DNA of 64,000 nucleotides from Cellulosimicrobium protaetiae (lineage in GTDB: Bacteria > Actinomycetota > Actinomycetes > Actinomycetales > Cellulomonadaceae). The stretch lies in assembly GCF_009708005.2 (NCBI RefSeq), contig NZ_CP052757.1, positions 3,968,001 to 4,032,000 on the forward strand, read 5' to 3'. The notes beneath the pieces are model-generated. The model saw nothing but the letters and a program-made list of their open reading frames with translations, had not been told where the DNA came from and searched no databases. Below, in pieces: positions 28,178 through 36,438 of this stretch (position 1 is its first letter; each line of letters starts with the position of its first letter). Both the position numbers and the translations under genes were made by a program.

Positions 28178-28729
28178 ATGGCCACGCCGCTGCCCGCCGG
28201 GCTCAACGCCGGTACCTACGCCCTCGACTCGACCCACTCGCAGGCGGCCTTCACGGTCCGCCACGCCGGCATCTCCAAGGTGCGCGGCACGCTCGCCATC
28301 ACGGCCGGCACCATCACCGTGGGCGACGACCTCGAGTCGACCTCCGTGACCGCCGAGCTCGACGCCGCGTCGGTGAGCACGGGCGACGCGAACCGCGACA
28401 ACCACCTGCGCAGCGCGGACTTCTGGGACGCCGAGAACAAGCCGACGTGGACCTTCGCGTCGACCGGCATCGCCGGCGACGGCGACGACTTCGTCATCAC
28501 GGGCGACCTGACGATCAACGGCGTCACCAAGGCGGTCGAGCTCGAGGCCGAGTTCGCAGGCACCGCGACCGACCCGTTCGGCAACGCGCGCGCCGGGTTC
28601 GAGGCGAAGACCGAGATCTCCCGCAAGGAGTTCGACCTCACCTGGAACGCCGCTCTCGAGACCGGCGGCGTGCTCGTCGGCGACAAGATCAAGATCGCCC
28701 TCGACGTCTCCGCGATCAAGCAGGCCTGA
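28178..28729 (+). CDS. YceI-family lipocalin-fold protein
   Basis: A 183-residue YceI protein, a beta-barrel family whose structurally known members bind polyprenyl or fatty-acid-like chains. The pattern YALDSTHSQAAFTVRHAGISKVRG, seen as DSTHSQAAFTVRHAG, opens the fold, and LRSADFWDAENKPTWTF and DLTINGVTKAVELEAEF follow. No signal peptide is seen, so it should be cytoplasmic. AGGAG precedes the ATG. Isoprenoid quinone binding would suit the neighbourhood but is speculative. A strong terminator follows. Confidence 0.92.
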   Translation: MATPLPAGLNAGTYALDSTHSQAAFTVRHAGISKVRGTLAITAGTITVGDDLESTSVTAELDAASVSTGDANRDNHLRSADFWDAENKPTWTFASTGIAGDGDDFVITGDLTINGVTKAVELEAEFAGTATDPFGNARAGFEAKTEISRKEFDLTWNAALETGGVLVGDKIKIALDVSAIKQA

Positions 28730-28784
28730 CGACCCGCTCCGGGGAGCACTCCCGGACGACCGGCGCCCCCGGCAGGGCTCCGGC

Positions 28785-28816
28785 AAGGGGCCGCGTGCAC
28801 GAGCACGCGGCCCCTT
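28785..28816. terminator. Bidirectional hairpin between the YceI and rex genes
   Basis: Fourteen-base perfect arms (28785-28798 and 28803-28816) close an ACGA loop. It serves the convergent YceI (plus) and rex (minus) genes. Confidence 0.75.
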
Positions 28817-28889
28817 CGCCGTCCCCGGCCGATCGCCCCGCGGGACGCCGCCTCGACGCGAGCGGGCCGTGCGCGTGACCGTGCGCCGG

Positions 28890-29564
28890 TCAGCGGTCCT
28901 GCGCCTCCGCGAGCGCGCGGGCCTGGGAGTGGAACGCGAGGATCTGCAGCTCGCTGCCGACGTCGACGCCGCGCACGTCGACGTCCGCCGGGACCTGCAG
29001 CGCGCGCGGTGCGAAGTTGAGGATCTCGCGCACGCCGGCCGCGACGACGCGGTCCGCCACGGACTGCGCGTGCGCCGCCGGCGTCGCGAGGACCACGATC
29101 GAGACCTTCTCGCGCTCGACGACCTCCTCCAGCGCGTCGACGTGCTCGACGACGATGCCCGCGGCGCGCGTGCCGACGACGTCGGGCGACGCGTCGAGGA
29201 GCGCCGCCACGTGGAAGCCCCGCTGCTCGTACCCCGAGTAGTTCGCGAGCGCGTGCCCCAGGTTGCCGATCCCGACGATCGCGATGCGGTGCTCGTCCAC
29301 GAGTCCCAGCGCCTCGGTGATGTACTGCGCGAGCGAGTCCACGTCGTAGCCGACGCCGCGCGTGCCGAACGAGCCCAGGAAGGACAGGTCCTTGCGCAGC
29401 TGCGCCGGACCGACCCCGGAGAGCTCCGCGAGCTCGACCGAGGACGTCGTCGAGACGCCCCGCGCCACCAGGTCCCGCAACGCCCGCAGGTAGGACGGGA
29501 GCCGCGCCACCGTCGCGCTCGGGATCCCCGGCGCCGTCACCTCACCGACCACCTGCTCAGCCAC
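28890..29564 (-). CDS. rex: Redox-sensing transcriptional repressor Rex
   Basis: Repressor that senses the NADH/NAD+ ratio and controls respiratory genes. The 224-residue protein has an N-terminal winged helix (ATVARLPSYLRALRDLVARG, then SVELAELSGVGPAQLRKDLS) and a Rossmann domain with VGIGNLGHALANY for NAD(H). In streptomycetes Rex is known to control nuo, cyd and its own operon; here a matching operator lies upstream of menJ-nuo. The GTG at 29564 is used. It lies downstream of the glutaredoxin-like gene on the same strand (59-base gap). Confidence 0.95.
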   Translation of the reverse strand: MAEQVVGEVTAPGIPSATVARLPSYLRALRDLVARGVSTTSSVELAELSGVGPAQLRKDLSFLGSFGTRGVGYDVDSLAQYITEALGLVDEHRIAIVGIGNLGHALANYSGYEQRGFHVAALLDASPDVVGTRAAGIVVEHVDALEEVVEREKVSIVVLATPAAHAQSVADRVVAAGVREILNFAPRALQVPADVDVRGVDVGSELQILAFHSQARALAEAQDR

Positions 29565-29623
29565 ACGTCACCCCGTCGTCCCTGGGACCGTCCTCGTCGA
29601 CGGTCGCGCTCCACCGGGAGGAA

Positions 29624-29917
29624 TCATCCCAGGTCCGCGCGCCCGGCAGAAATCCGGCCGACCGCGCGCGCGAGCCGCCGGGCGTCGACCCGCCAGAAGC
29701 CCTGCTGCACCCCGCCGACCGTGACGACCGGCAGGTACTCGCCGTACTGCTCGCGCAGCACCGGGTCGACCCCCGGGGCGTCGACGTCCACCTCCGTCCA
29801 CGCGACCCCCGCCTCGGCGCACACGGCCTCGACCACGGCGCGCGCGTCGTCGCACAGGTGGCACCCCGCACGGCCGTAGAGGACGACGGGGGAGGTCGGG
29901 GCGGCAGACGTGCTCAC
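29624..29917 (-). CDS. Glutaredoxin-like (DUF836-type) thiol protein
   Basis: A 97-residue thioredoxin-fold protein with the redox motif C-H-L-C in LYGRAGCHLCDDARAVVEAV, and the segment EYLPVVTVGG carrying the cis-proline. No signal peptide is present, so it acts in the cytoplasm, probably on protein disulfides. The GTG lies six bases after TACCCT on the minus strand (29924-29929), suggesting a leaderless transcript. It precedes rex and is divergent from the HAD phosphatase gene. Confidence 0.88.
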   Translation of the reverse strand: MSTSAAPTSPVVLYGRAGCHLCDDARAVVEAVCAEAGVAWTEVDVDAPGVDPVLREQYGEYLPVVTVGGVQQGFWRVDARRLARAVGRISAGRADLG

Positions 29918-29988
29918 CGTCCCAGGGTACGAGGCCGCGCGGGACCCCTCGTGGAGGCGACCCGGGGAACGCCTAGAGTGGGGTCATG
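29915..29988. promoter_or_regulatory. Divergent leaderless promoters of the glutaredoxin-like and HAD genes
   Basis: TACCCT on the minus strand (29924-29929) is six bases from the GTG at 29917; TAGAGT on the plus strand (29974-29979) is six bases from the ATG at 29986. Confidence 0.6.
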
Positions 29989-30852
29989 GCGACGTCTCCC
30001 GGCCCGGGTCCCGACCCGACCGCCCCCGAGGACGCGCCCGCCGGACGCACGCCCACGGTGCCCTCGCACCGCACCGCCGCGTTCTTCGACGTCGACAACA
30101 CGATCATCCGCGGCGCGTCGTCGTTCCACCTCGCGCGCGCCCTGTACCAGCGGCAGTTCTTCTCGACGCTCGACATCGTGCGCTTCGCCGTGCACCAGGC
30201 GCGCTACCTGCTGTTCGGCGAGAACAAGCAGCAGATCGACCGCATCCGGTCGCGCGCCCTCGCGCTCATCGCCGGGCGCTCCGTCGCCGAGGTCACCGCG
30301 ATCGGCGAGGAGGTCTACGACACCGTCCTGTCGCTGCGCATCTACCCCGGCACGCGCCGCCTGCTCGACGAGCACCTGGCCGCGGGCCACCAGGTGTGGC
30401 TCGTCTCCGCGACCCCGGTCGAGATCGGCGAGCTCATCGCCCGGCGCCTCGGCACCACCGGCGCGCTGGGCACCGTCGCGGAGCACGAGGACGGCTTCTA
30501 CACGGGCCGCCTCGTGGGCGACATGATGCACGGCCGCGCCAAGGCGGCCGGGGTGCGCGCCCTCGCCGAGCGCGAGGACATCGACCTCGCGGCGTCCTAC
30601 GCCTACGGGGACTCGCTCAACGACGTCTCGATGATGGAGACCGTCGGCCACCCGTGCCCCATCAATCCCGACGCGCGCCTGCGCCGCTACGCGCAGGACG
30701 TCGGCTGGCCCATCCGCGAGTTCCGCGGGCGGCGGCGGCGCGTCGCCCGCAGCAGCGTCCGCACCGCGAGCTGGGCCGGAGCGGCCTGGGCCGCGGCCCT
30801 CGTCCTGCGGTCCGTCCGCCGCGCCGTCGACCGCCGCGTCTCCCGCCTCTGA
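29986..30852 (+). CDS. HAD-IB family phosphatase (SerB-like)
   Basis: A 288-residue haloacid dehalogenase hydrolase, subfamily IB, related to phosphoserine phosphatase. Motif I is AAFFDVDNTIIRGASS with the nucleophile Asp, motif II is VWLVSATPVEI, and motif IV is SYAYGDSLNDVSMME. An N-terminal lead of about 28 residues is Pro-rich, and the C-terminal 45 residues are Arg/Ala-rich with a weak hydrophobic stretch that might associate with the membrane. The substrate is unknown; in other actinobacteria similar genes act on phosphoserine or lysophosphatidic acid. It appears leaderless. Confidence 0.88.
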   Translation: MATSPGPGPDPTAPEDAPAGRTPTVPSHRTAAFFDVDNTIIRGASSFHLARALYQRQFFSTLDIVRFAVHQARYLLFGENKQQIDRIRSRALALIAGRSVAEVTAIGEEVYDTVLSLRIYPGTRRLLDEHLAAGHQVWLVSATPVEIGELIARRLGTTGALGTVAEHEDGFYTGRLVGDMMHGRAKAAGVRALAEREDIDLAASYAYGDSLNDVSMMETVGHPCPINPDARLRRYAQDVGWPIREFRGRRRRVARSSVRTASWAGAAWAAALVLRSVRRAVDRRVSRL

Positions 30853-30875
30853 CCCTCCGCCACGAGGGCCCTGCT

Positions 30876-30962
30876 CCCGCGAAGTAGAACCCTGGTTGCG
30901 CGAGATAGAACCCTGGTCTGCCGAGGTAAAACCGTGGTTGCGCGAGGTAGAACCGTGGTTCT
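30876..30962 (+). repeat. Tandem 21-bp repeat array, forward units (four copies)
   Basis: Four contiguous units with an exact 21-base period (TAGAACC cores at 30885, 30906, 30927 as TAAAACC, and 30948). The consensus is GCGAGGTAGAACCGTGGTT plus two bases. The array lies just after the HAD gene stop codon. The inverted partner array is at 31148-31252. Confidence 0.9.
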
Positions 30963-30998
30963 TGTGCCCGACGGCGGTCTGGTCACCTGGGGTGGTCG

Positions 30999-31085
30999 GG
31001 GCGGGTGGTGGTGCCGCGTCTACCATCCGCCGCTCGTTCCTCGCGGCTCCCGCCAGGCCCGCCACGACGCGGCACCACCACCCAC
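30999..31085. repeat. Inverted repeat in the centre of the 21-bp array locus
   Basis: GGTGGTGGTGCCGCGTC near 31004-31020 is the reverse complement of 31066-31082, with further imperfect pairing outside. It nests between the forward and inverted 21-bp arrays. No gene is evident in the 30853-31332 gap. Confidence 0.75.
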
Positions 31086-31147
31086 CCCGCCCGGCTTCGT
31101 CTCGCCCTGGTCTTCGACCGCCCGGGCGACAGCCCCTCCCGCGGCAC

Positions 31148-31252
31148 GACCACGGTTCTACCTCGCGCGACCAGAGTTCTACCTCGGCTGACCACGGTTC
31201 TACCTCGCGGGACCGCGGTTCTCCCTCGGCGGGGCAAGGGTCTCCCTCGACC
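31148..31252 (-). repeat. Tandem 21-bp repeat array, inverted units (five copies)
   Basis: Five contiguous 21-base units start at 31148, 31169, 31190, 31211 and 31232; the first three are nearly identical (GACCACGGTTCTACCTCGC) and the last two are diverged. They are reverse complements of the forward units, making the locus a large inverted repeat. Confidence 0.9.
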
Positions 31253-31266
31253 GGGTCCGGAGACGC

Positions 31267-31302
31267 GTCGAGCCCGGCCCCTCGGGAGGGGCCGGGCTCG
31301 AC
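31267..31302. terminator. Hairpin terminator downstream of the bTHX-type gene
   Basis: Fifteen-base perfect arms (31267-31281 and 31288-31302) close a 6-base loop, about 30 bases past the stop codon of the minus-strand small ribosomal gene. Confidence 0.7.
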
Positions 31303-31332
31303 AGCGGGTCGCGCGTCAGGACGCGCGCGACG

Positions 31333-31431
31333 TCACTTCTTGTTGCGACGCTGGTGACGCGTCTTGCGAAGCAGCTTGCGGTGCTTCTTCTTGGCCATGC
31401 GCTTGCGGCGCTTCTTGATGACGGAGCCCAT
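31333..31431 (-). CDS. Tiny basic ribosome-associated protein (bTHX/AURKAIP1-COX24 type)
   Basis: A 32-residue, extremely basic protein beginning MGSVIKKRRKRMAKKKHRK. This matches the short AURKAIP1/COX24-domain proteins that occur as small 30S subunit components in actinobacteria. The ATG at 31431 has GAGGA seven to eight bases upstream. Longer upstream starts in this frame run through unrelated sequence. It is flanked by a strong terminator and is monocistronic. The function is inferred from the family. Confidence 0.85.
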   Translation of the reverse strand: MGSVIKKRRKRMAKKKHRKLLRKTRHQRRNKK

Positions 31432-31665
31432 ACGGTCCTCGCAATGCTCGAGCGGCGTGTCGGTCGGCGACCGGTCGACCGGCCGCGTGTGGTCCACGGT
31501 TGATCGGGGCGCCCCGGCGACCACCAGGGCGCCGCGAGCCGACCAACACGAGAGAAATCCGCCCCCTAGACTACCCGCTCGCGCTCGTGCCCCGGTACGC
31601 CGCCGGTCCTTCGTGCCCGGTACGAGCACCTCGTCGGCCCCGCAGGGCGTGCACGGGCGCCTCCC

Positions 31666-32895
31666 TCAGTCGAAGTGCGGGTCGAGGCCGAGCAGCGGGA
31701 AGACGGCCCGGCGCGTGGCCGCGACGGCGCGGTCGACGTCGTCGTCCGGGTCGTAGCCGTTGCTCCAGCGCCGGACGTCGACGGGCGGGCCGAACGCGAG
31801 CGGGGCGTCGAACCCCGCGACCTCGGCGACGCGGGCGCGCCACTCCTCGGGCAGCGGCTCCCCCGCCGTCACGGGCCGGTGCACGACCTCCCCGACGACC
31901 GCCGACCACACGAGCGGCACGACGCGCGCGATGGCGTAGCCCCCGCCGCCGAGCGCGAGCCAGCGGCCGCCGGAGAGCTCGTGCGCGAGGTCGTGCACCC
32001 AGCCCAGGGCGGTGCGTTGCGCGTCGACGGACACGTCGAGGTCGGACAGCGGGTCCTCGCCGTGCGCGTCGCACCCGTGCTGGGTGACGAGGACCTCGGG
32101 ACGGAACGCCCGCAGCACGGGCGGCACGACGGCGTCGACCGCACGCAGCCAGCGCGGACCGTCGGTGCGGCGCGGGAGCGCGACGTTGACGGCCGTCCCC
32201 TCCGCACCCGCACCCCCGACGTCGGTCGCGTGCCCCGTCCCGGGGAACAGCGTCGCGCCGCTCTGGTGGACCGACACCGTGAGGACGCGCGGGTCGTCCC
32301 AGAACGCCTCCTCGACGCCGTCGCCGTGGTGCGCGTCGAGGTCCACGTACGCGACGCGGGCGGCACCGTCGTCGAGCAGGCGGCGGATCGCCACCGCGGC
32401 GTCGTTGTAGACGCAGAACCCCGACGCCGCGCCGGCCTTCGCGTGGTGCATGCCGCCCGCGACGTTCACCGCGTGCTCGACGTGCCCCGCGGCGATCAGG
32501 CCCGCCGCCTCGTACGACCCCGCGACGATCCGGGCCGCGGCCTCGTGCATCCCCGGGAAGACCGGGTCGTCCTCGGTGCCGAGCCCCCGGTGCGGGTCCG
32601 GCGTGCCGTGCGCCGAGGCGGCGCGCACGGCCGCGACGTACTCGGCGTCGTGCACGAGCCGCAGGACGTCGTCCGCCGCGGGCTCGGGGCGCAGGAGCCG
32701 AGCCGTCGCGGCGCCGTCGAGCAGGCCCAGGGCCCGCACGAGCCCCATCGTCAGGTCCAGCCGCGCCGGGGCCATGGGGTGGCCGGGCCCGAAGTCGTAG
32801 CCGAGCAGCTCGGGGCTCCACACGACGCAGGCCGCGGGGGCCGCCGCGTCCCCCGGGGTCGGGGCGGGCGACGACGTGGGGTCGGTCGTGGGCAT
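31666..32895 (-). CDS. AcuC-type histone deacetylase-family protein
   Basis: A 409-residue zinc-dependent deacetylase of the class I/II histone deacetylase fold, related to acetoin utilisation protein AcuC, which in Bacillus deacetylates acetyl-CoA synthetase. Active-site motifs are GMHHAKAGAASGFCVYND, YVDLDAHHGDGVEEAF (zinc ligands Asp and His) and QHGCDAHGEDPLSDL (third ligand Asp). An N-terminal lead of 20 residues is disordered. The ATG is five bases after TACCGT. No acetyl-CoA synthetase gene lies beside it; polyamine or other substrates are possible. Confidence 0.88.
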   Translation of the reverse strand: MPTTDPTSSPAPTPGDAAAPAACVVWSPELLGYDFGPGHPMAPARLDLTMGLVRALGLLDGAATARLLRPEPAADDVLRLVHDAEYVAAVRAASAHGTPDPHRGLGTEDDPVFPGMHEAAARIVAGSYEAAGLIAAGHVEHAVNVAGGMHHAKAGAASGFCVYNDAAVAIRRLLDDGAARVAYVDLDAHHGDGVEEAFWDDPRVLTVSVHQSGATLFPGTGHATDVGGAGAEGTAVNVALPRRTDGPRWLRAVDAVVPPVLRAFRPEVLVTQHGCDAHGEDPLSDLDVSVDAQRTALGWVHDLAHELSGGRWLALGGGGYAIARVVPLVWSAVVGEVVHRPVTAGEPLPEEWRARVAEVAGFDAPLAFGPPVDVRRWSNGYDPDDDVDRAVAATRRAVFPLLGLDPHFD

Positions 32896-33060
32896 GGCTC
32901 ACGGTAACGCCCGACGGCGGACGCCCGCCCCGGCGGACCGGCCGCCGGACCCGGTGCGGCACCGCGCCGCCGGAACCGGCATGATGTCCCGGCGCCGGAG
33001 CGGCGACATGACGGGTCACCGGGCCCGTGGCAGAGTGGCGCGAGTGGCGAGGGAGGGTCC

Positions 33061-34437
33061 ATGGCGACGAGCATGACCGGGCGCCTGTTCCAGGGACGCG
33101 AGATCGTCGACCGTCTCGCCCGGCAGTCGCCCGCACGCCTCGCGGTCACCGTCTTCGCCGCCGTCATCGCGCTCTTCACCGCCCTGCTCATGGCCCCCTG
33201 GGCGACGGCGAGCGGCCGCGCCGCCCCGTTCGTCGACGCGCTGTTCACCGCGACGTCCGCGGTGTGCGTCACGGGTCTCGTCGTCGTCCCGACGGGGACG
33301 TACTGGTCGACGTACGGGCAGGTCGTCATCCTGCTCGGCATCAAGATCGGCGGCCTCGGCGTCATGACGCTCGCGTCGATCCTCGGCATGGCCGTGTCGC
33401 GGCGGATCGGCCTCACGCAGAAGCTCCTCACCGCGTCGGAGACGAAGACGACGCGGCTCGGCGAGGTCGGCTCGCTCGTCCGCGTCGTCATCATCACGTC
33501 GACATCGCTCGAGCTCCTCATCGCGCTGCTCCTGCTGCCCCGCTTCATCGTGCTCGAGGAGACGTTCGGCGAGGCTGCGTGGCACGGCATCTTCTACGGC
33601 ATCTCGGCGTTCAACAACGCCGGGTTCATCCCGACCGAGCAGGGCCTCGCACCGTACGTCGGCGACTGGATGCTGTGCCTGCCCATCATCCTCGGAGTGT
33701 TCATCGGCTCCCTCGGGTTCCCCGTGATCCTCAACGTCATGCGCAACCGCCGGCGCGCGGCGAAGTGGAGCCTGCACACGAAGCTCACGCTCACGACGAG
33801 CGCGGCCCTCGTCGTCGTCGGTACGGTGCTCTTCGCCGCGCTCGAGTGGCGGAACTCGGGCACGCTCGGCCCCCTCTCCTTCGGCGAGAAGATCCTCGCG
33901 TCGCTGTTCGCCGGGGTCATGCCGCGGTCGGGCGGGTTCTCGACCGTCGACACCGGGCAGATGCACGAGGCGAGCTGGCTCATCACCGACGCCCTCATGT
34001 TCGTCGGCGGCGGCTCCGCGTCGACCGCGGGCGGCATCAAGGTGACGACGCTCGCCGTCATGCTCATCGCCATCGTCTCCGAGGCGCGCGGCGACCGGGA
34101 CATGGAGGCGTTCGGTCGCCGCATCCCGCGCGAGACCCTCCGCCTCGCCGTCGCGGTGTCGTTCGTCGGCGCCACCGCCGTGCTCCTGTCCAGCCTGCTG
34201 CTGCTCGAGATCACCGGGGAGACGCTCGACGTCATCCTCTTCGAGACGATCTCCGCGTTCGCGACGGTCGGGCTCTCCACCGGCATCACGCCCGACCTCC
34301 CCGACGCCGGCAAGTACGTGCTCGTCGCGCTCATGTTCGTCGGCCGCACCGGGACCATGACGTTCGCCGCCGCGCTCGCGCTGCGCGACCGCCGTCGCAT
34401 CGTGCGCTACCCCGAGGAGCGCCCCATCATCGGGTGA
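33061..34437 (+). CDS. TrkH/KtrB-family potassium transporter, membrane subunit
   Basis: The ion-conducting subunit of a Trk/Ktr potassium uptake system. The 458-residue protein has about eight or more membrane segments and the four filter-loop regions, including TSAVCVTGLVVVPTG, ISAFNNAGFIPTEQG, GGSASTAGGIKVTT and ISAFATVGLSTGITPD. GAGGGAGG precedes the ATG. The NAD-binding regulatory subunit is encoded 65 bases downstream. Length fits KtrB-type rather than the longer TrkH of enterics. Confidence 0.92.
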   Translation: MATSMTGRLFQGREIVDRLARQSPARLAVTVFAAVIALFTALLMAPWATASGRAAPFVDALFTATSAVCVTGLVVVPTGTYWSTYGQVVILLGIKIGGLGVMTLASILGMAVSRRIGLTQKLLTASETKTTRLGEVGSLVRVVIITSTSLELLIALLLLPRFIVLEETFGEAAWHGIFYGISAFNNAGFIPTEQGLAPYVGDWMLCLPIILGVFIGSLGFPVILNVMRNRRRAAKWSLHTKLTLTTSAALVVVGTVLFAALEWRNSGTLGPLSFGEKILASLFAGVMPRSGGFSTVDTGQMHEASWLITDALMFVGGGSASTAGGIKVTTLAVMLIAIVSEARGDRDMEAFGRRIPRETLRLAVAVSFVGATAVLLSSLLLLEITGETLDVILFETISAFATVGLSTGITPDLPDAGKYVLVALMFVGRTGTMTFAAALALRDRRRIVRYPEERPIIG

Positions 34438-34502
34438 GGGCACCGCCCGACGCCGCACCGCCGTCGGCCACCCGCCCTCCCGACCACACGAAAGGCCCCA
34501 CC

Positions 34503-35300
34503 GTGACCGACCCCTTCTCCCGCGGCGACGACAGGACCGCCGGGGCCCCGGCGACCGGGAAGGGCGCGCTCCCCGCCGACCCGGTCGCTCGCCGCATCGT
34601 CGAGCGCGGTCGCGCCGAACGGTCCCGCCGCGACGAGGCGAAGGCCCCGCGCAAGGACGCCGGCGTGCTCGTCATCGGGCTCGGCCGCTTCGGGACGGCG
34701 ATCGCCGCGACGCTCGACCGGCTCGGCCAGGACGTGCTAGCCGTCGAGCGCGACCCCGACCTCGTCGCCCAGTGGAGCGGCCAGCTCCCCCTCGTGGAGG
34801 CCGACGCGTCCAACCCCGTCGCGCTCGAGCAGCTCGGCGCGCGCGACTTCCCCGTCGCCGTCGTCGGGGTCGGCACCTCGCTCGAGGCGAGCGTCCTCAT
34901 CACCGGCAACCTGGTCGACATGGGCACGCCGCAGATCTGGGCCAAGGCCGTCTCCGCCGAGCACGGGCGCATCCTGCAGCGCATCGGCGCGCACCACGTC
35001 GTGTTCCCCGAAGCCGACGCCGGGTCGCGCGTCGCGCACCTCGTCTCCGGCAAGCTGCTCGACTACATCGAGGTCGAGGACGGGTTCACGATCGTCAAGA
35101 TGCGCCCGCCCAAGGAGGTCCAGGGGTTCACCCTCACGCAGTCGAAGGTCCGCGAGCGCTACGGCGTCACGGTGATCGGCGTGAAGTCACCGGGCGAGGA
35201 CTTCCTCTACGCGACCCCGGAGACCCGCATCAGCGCCAACGACCTCCTCATCGTCTCCGGCCATGCCGACCTCCTGGAGCGCTTCGCGGCCCGACCCTGA
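34503..35300 (+). CDS. TrkA/KtrA-family potassium channel regulatory subunit
   Basis: Cytoplasmic gating subunit for the preceding TrkH-type protein. The 265-residue protein has an RCK/TrkA-N Rossmann domain (LVIGLGRFGTAIAATL, then AVERDPDLVAQW) and a C-terminal TrkA-C domain (about residues 185-262). A 55-residue charged lead precedes the Rossmann fold. The GTG at 34503 is preceded by GAAAGG. Same-strand pairing with the membrane subunit supports the role. Confidence 0.92.
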   Translation: MTDPFSRGDDRTAGAPATGKGALPADPVARRIVERGRAERSRRDEAKAPRKDAGVLVIGLGRFGTAIAATLDRLGQDVLAVERDPDLVAQWSGQLPLVEADASNPVALEQLGARDFPVAVVGVGTSLEASVLITGNLVDMGTPQIWAKAVSAEHGRILQRIGAHHVVFPEADAGSRVAHLVSGKLLDYIEVEDGFTIVKMRPPKEVQGFTLTQSKVRERYGVTVIGVKSPGEDFLYATPETRISANDLLIVSGHADLLERFAARP

Positions 35301-35340
35301 GCGGGTCGGATCGGTCTCTGCCTCGTGGTGGGGTCCGTGG

Positions 35341-35536
35341 TCGGGTCGGGTCGGTCGGGTCGGGTCGGGTCGGGTCGGGTCGGGTCTACGGCCCGCGTGG
35401 TCGGGTCCGCGGTGGGGCCGGGTCTACGGCCCGCGTGGTCGGGTCCGCGGTGGGGCCGGGTCTACGGCCCGCGTGGTCGGGTCCGCGGTGGGGCCGGGTC
35501 TACGGCCCGCGTGGTCGGGTCCGCGGTGGGGCCGGA
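35341..35536 (+). repeat. GGGTC microsatellite followed by four 38-bp tandem repeats
   Basis: A run of TCGGG/GGGTC pentamers (about 35341-35384) leads into four 38-base repeats starting TCTACGGCCC at 35385, 35423, 35461 and 35499; the first three copies are essentially identical. The locus lies in a 485-base gap after the TrkA gene. The rest of the gap (35537-35785) shows a spaced 10-base inverted repeat (35534-35543 with 35614-35623) and no gene. Confidence 0.9.
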
Positions 35537-35785
35537 CCGTGTGCTCGGACTGGCGCGCCGTCGCCCTGGTCTGTCGCGTGGCAGTTCTAGGAGCGCGCCT
35601 CTGACGTCCTTCGCACACGGTCCGACCCCACCGCTCGTCCTGGCCGTCGCCGCACGACCCGCGGCCCCGGTTCGGCGGTGGCGTCCGGTCGGGCCGTGGG
35701 GTTCGACGTGTCGCCTCGGCCGTGACCGTTGCGGGCATCTCGGCACCGCGCCCCGCCGCGGGCAGGAGACCGCGACGACGCCGGG

Positions 35786-36361
35786 TCAGGACGGGGGGCG
35801 GTGGAGGACGAACAGGCCGCGGTGGAGGGGGCGGTCGAGGCGCTGGTCGTCGGTCGCGACGTACTCGTCGAGGACGGCGAGGATGCGCCGGTCGAGCTCG
35901 GCGACGTCGTCGTCGGAGAGGTGGAGGCGGAACGCGGCGGACGTCGTGACGGCGTCGGGGCCGGCGGCGAGGGCGTCGTCGAGCGCGGCGGCGACGGGGC
36001 CGAACCGGACGTCGGGGGCGGTGCCGCGCAGGGGGTCGTCGAGCCACCAGGTCGCGCCGGTGGCGCGGTAGGGGCGTTCGAGCGCTCCCCCGGCACCCGT
36101 GCGCACGTCGGCGGGCTCGAGCAGGCCCGCGCGGACGAGGAGGCGCACGTGGTGGAGGGCCGTGCCGGGTGCGACGCCGAGGTGGTCGGCGAGCTCCTTG
36201 TTCGTCATCTCGCGCGTTCCGCACTGGCGGACGATGCGCTGCCGGAGCGGGTGGGCGAGGGCCTTGGCCTCGAGCGCGGTGGGCGGACGCCGTCCAGGCA
36301 CCGCGGGCGGCGTCGCGCCGGGGGCCGGTGCGGGGTCCTGCGGCGTGGGCTCGGTGCTCAT
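35786..36361 (-). CDS. ArsR-type winged-helix regulator
   Basis: A 191-residue helix-turn-helix protein of the ArsR/HTH_20 type. The DNA-binding part reads ALEAKALAHPLRQRIVRQC, then MTNKELADHLGVAPGTALHH, then VRLLVRAGLLEPADV. The C-terminal half resembles the dimer or ligand region found with MFS-linked regulators and includes YRATGATWWLDDPL. The ATG at 36361 lies seven bases after TACGAT on the minus strand; an ATG at 36370 is the alternative. It is divergent from the MFS transporter gene, with inverted repeats between them. Confidence 0.82.
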   Translation of the reverse strand: MSTEPTPQDPAPAPGATPPAVPGRRPPTALEAKALAHPLRQRIVRQCGTREMTNKELADHLGVAPGTALHHVRLLVRAGLLEPADVRTGAGGALERPYRATGATWWLDDPLRGTAPDVRFGPVAAALDDALAAGPDAVTTSAAFRLHLSDDDVAELDRRILAVLDEYVATDDQRLDRPLHRGLFVLHRPPS

Positions 36362-36379
36362 GGCACCCATCGTACGACG

Positions 36380-36419
36380 ATCGATCGAGATCCACAGATC
36401 GATTGGGATTTCTCAATCA
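36380..36419. promoter_or_regulatory. Inverted repeats between the ArsR-type and MFS genes
   Basis: ATCGATC at 36380-36386 pairs with GATCGAT at 36397-36403, and GATTG at 36401-36405 pairs with CAATC at 36415-36419. Both lie in the 77-base divergent promoter region and are candidate binding sites of the regulator. Confidence 0.5.
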
Positions 36420-36438
36420 CTGTGCCATGCTGGGCGGC

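Noticed and set aside
30881-31252. Regular 21-bp periodicity resembling a CRISPR array.
   Set aside because: Units are contiguous with no spacers, occur in both orientations, and no cas genes are nearby.
30896-31418. Small ORFs with heptad peptides (such as LPRATRV repeats) across the 21-bp array.
   Set aside because: They arise because 21 is a multiple of three; several frames on both strands are equally open and none has a ribosome-binding site or a recognisable fold.
33027-34502. N-terminal extension of the TrkA-type ORF across the TrkH-type gene.
   Set aside because: The region encodes TrkH membrane segments in another frame; GTG at 34503 has an upstream GAAAGG.
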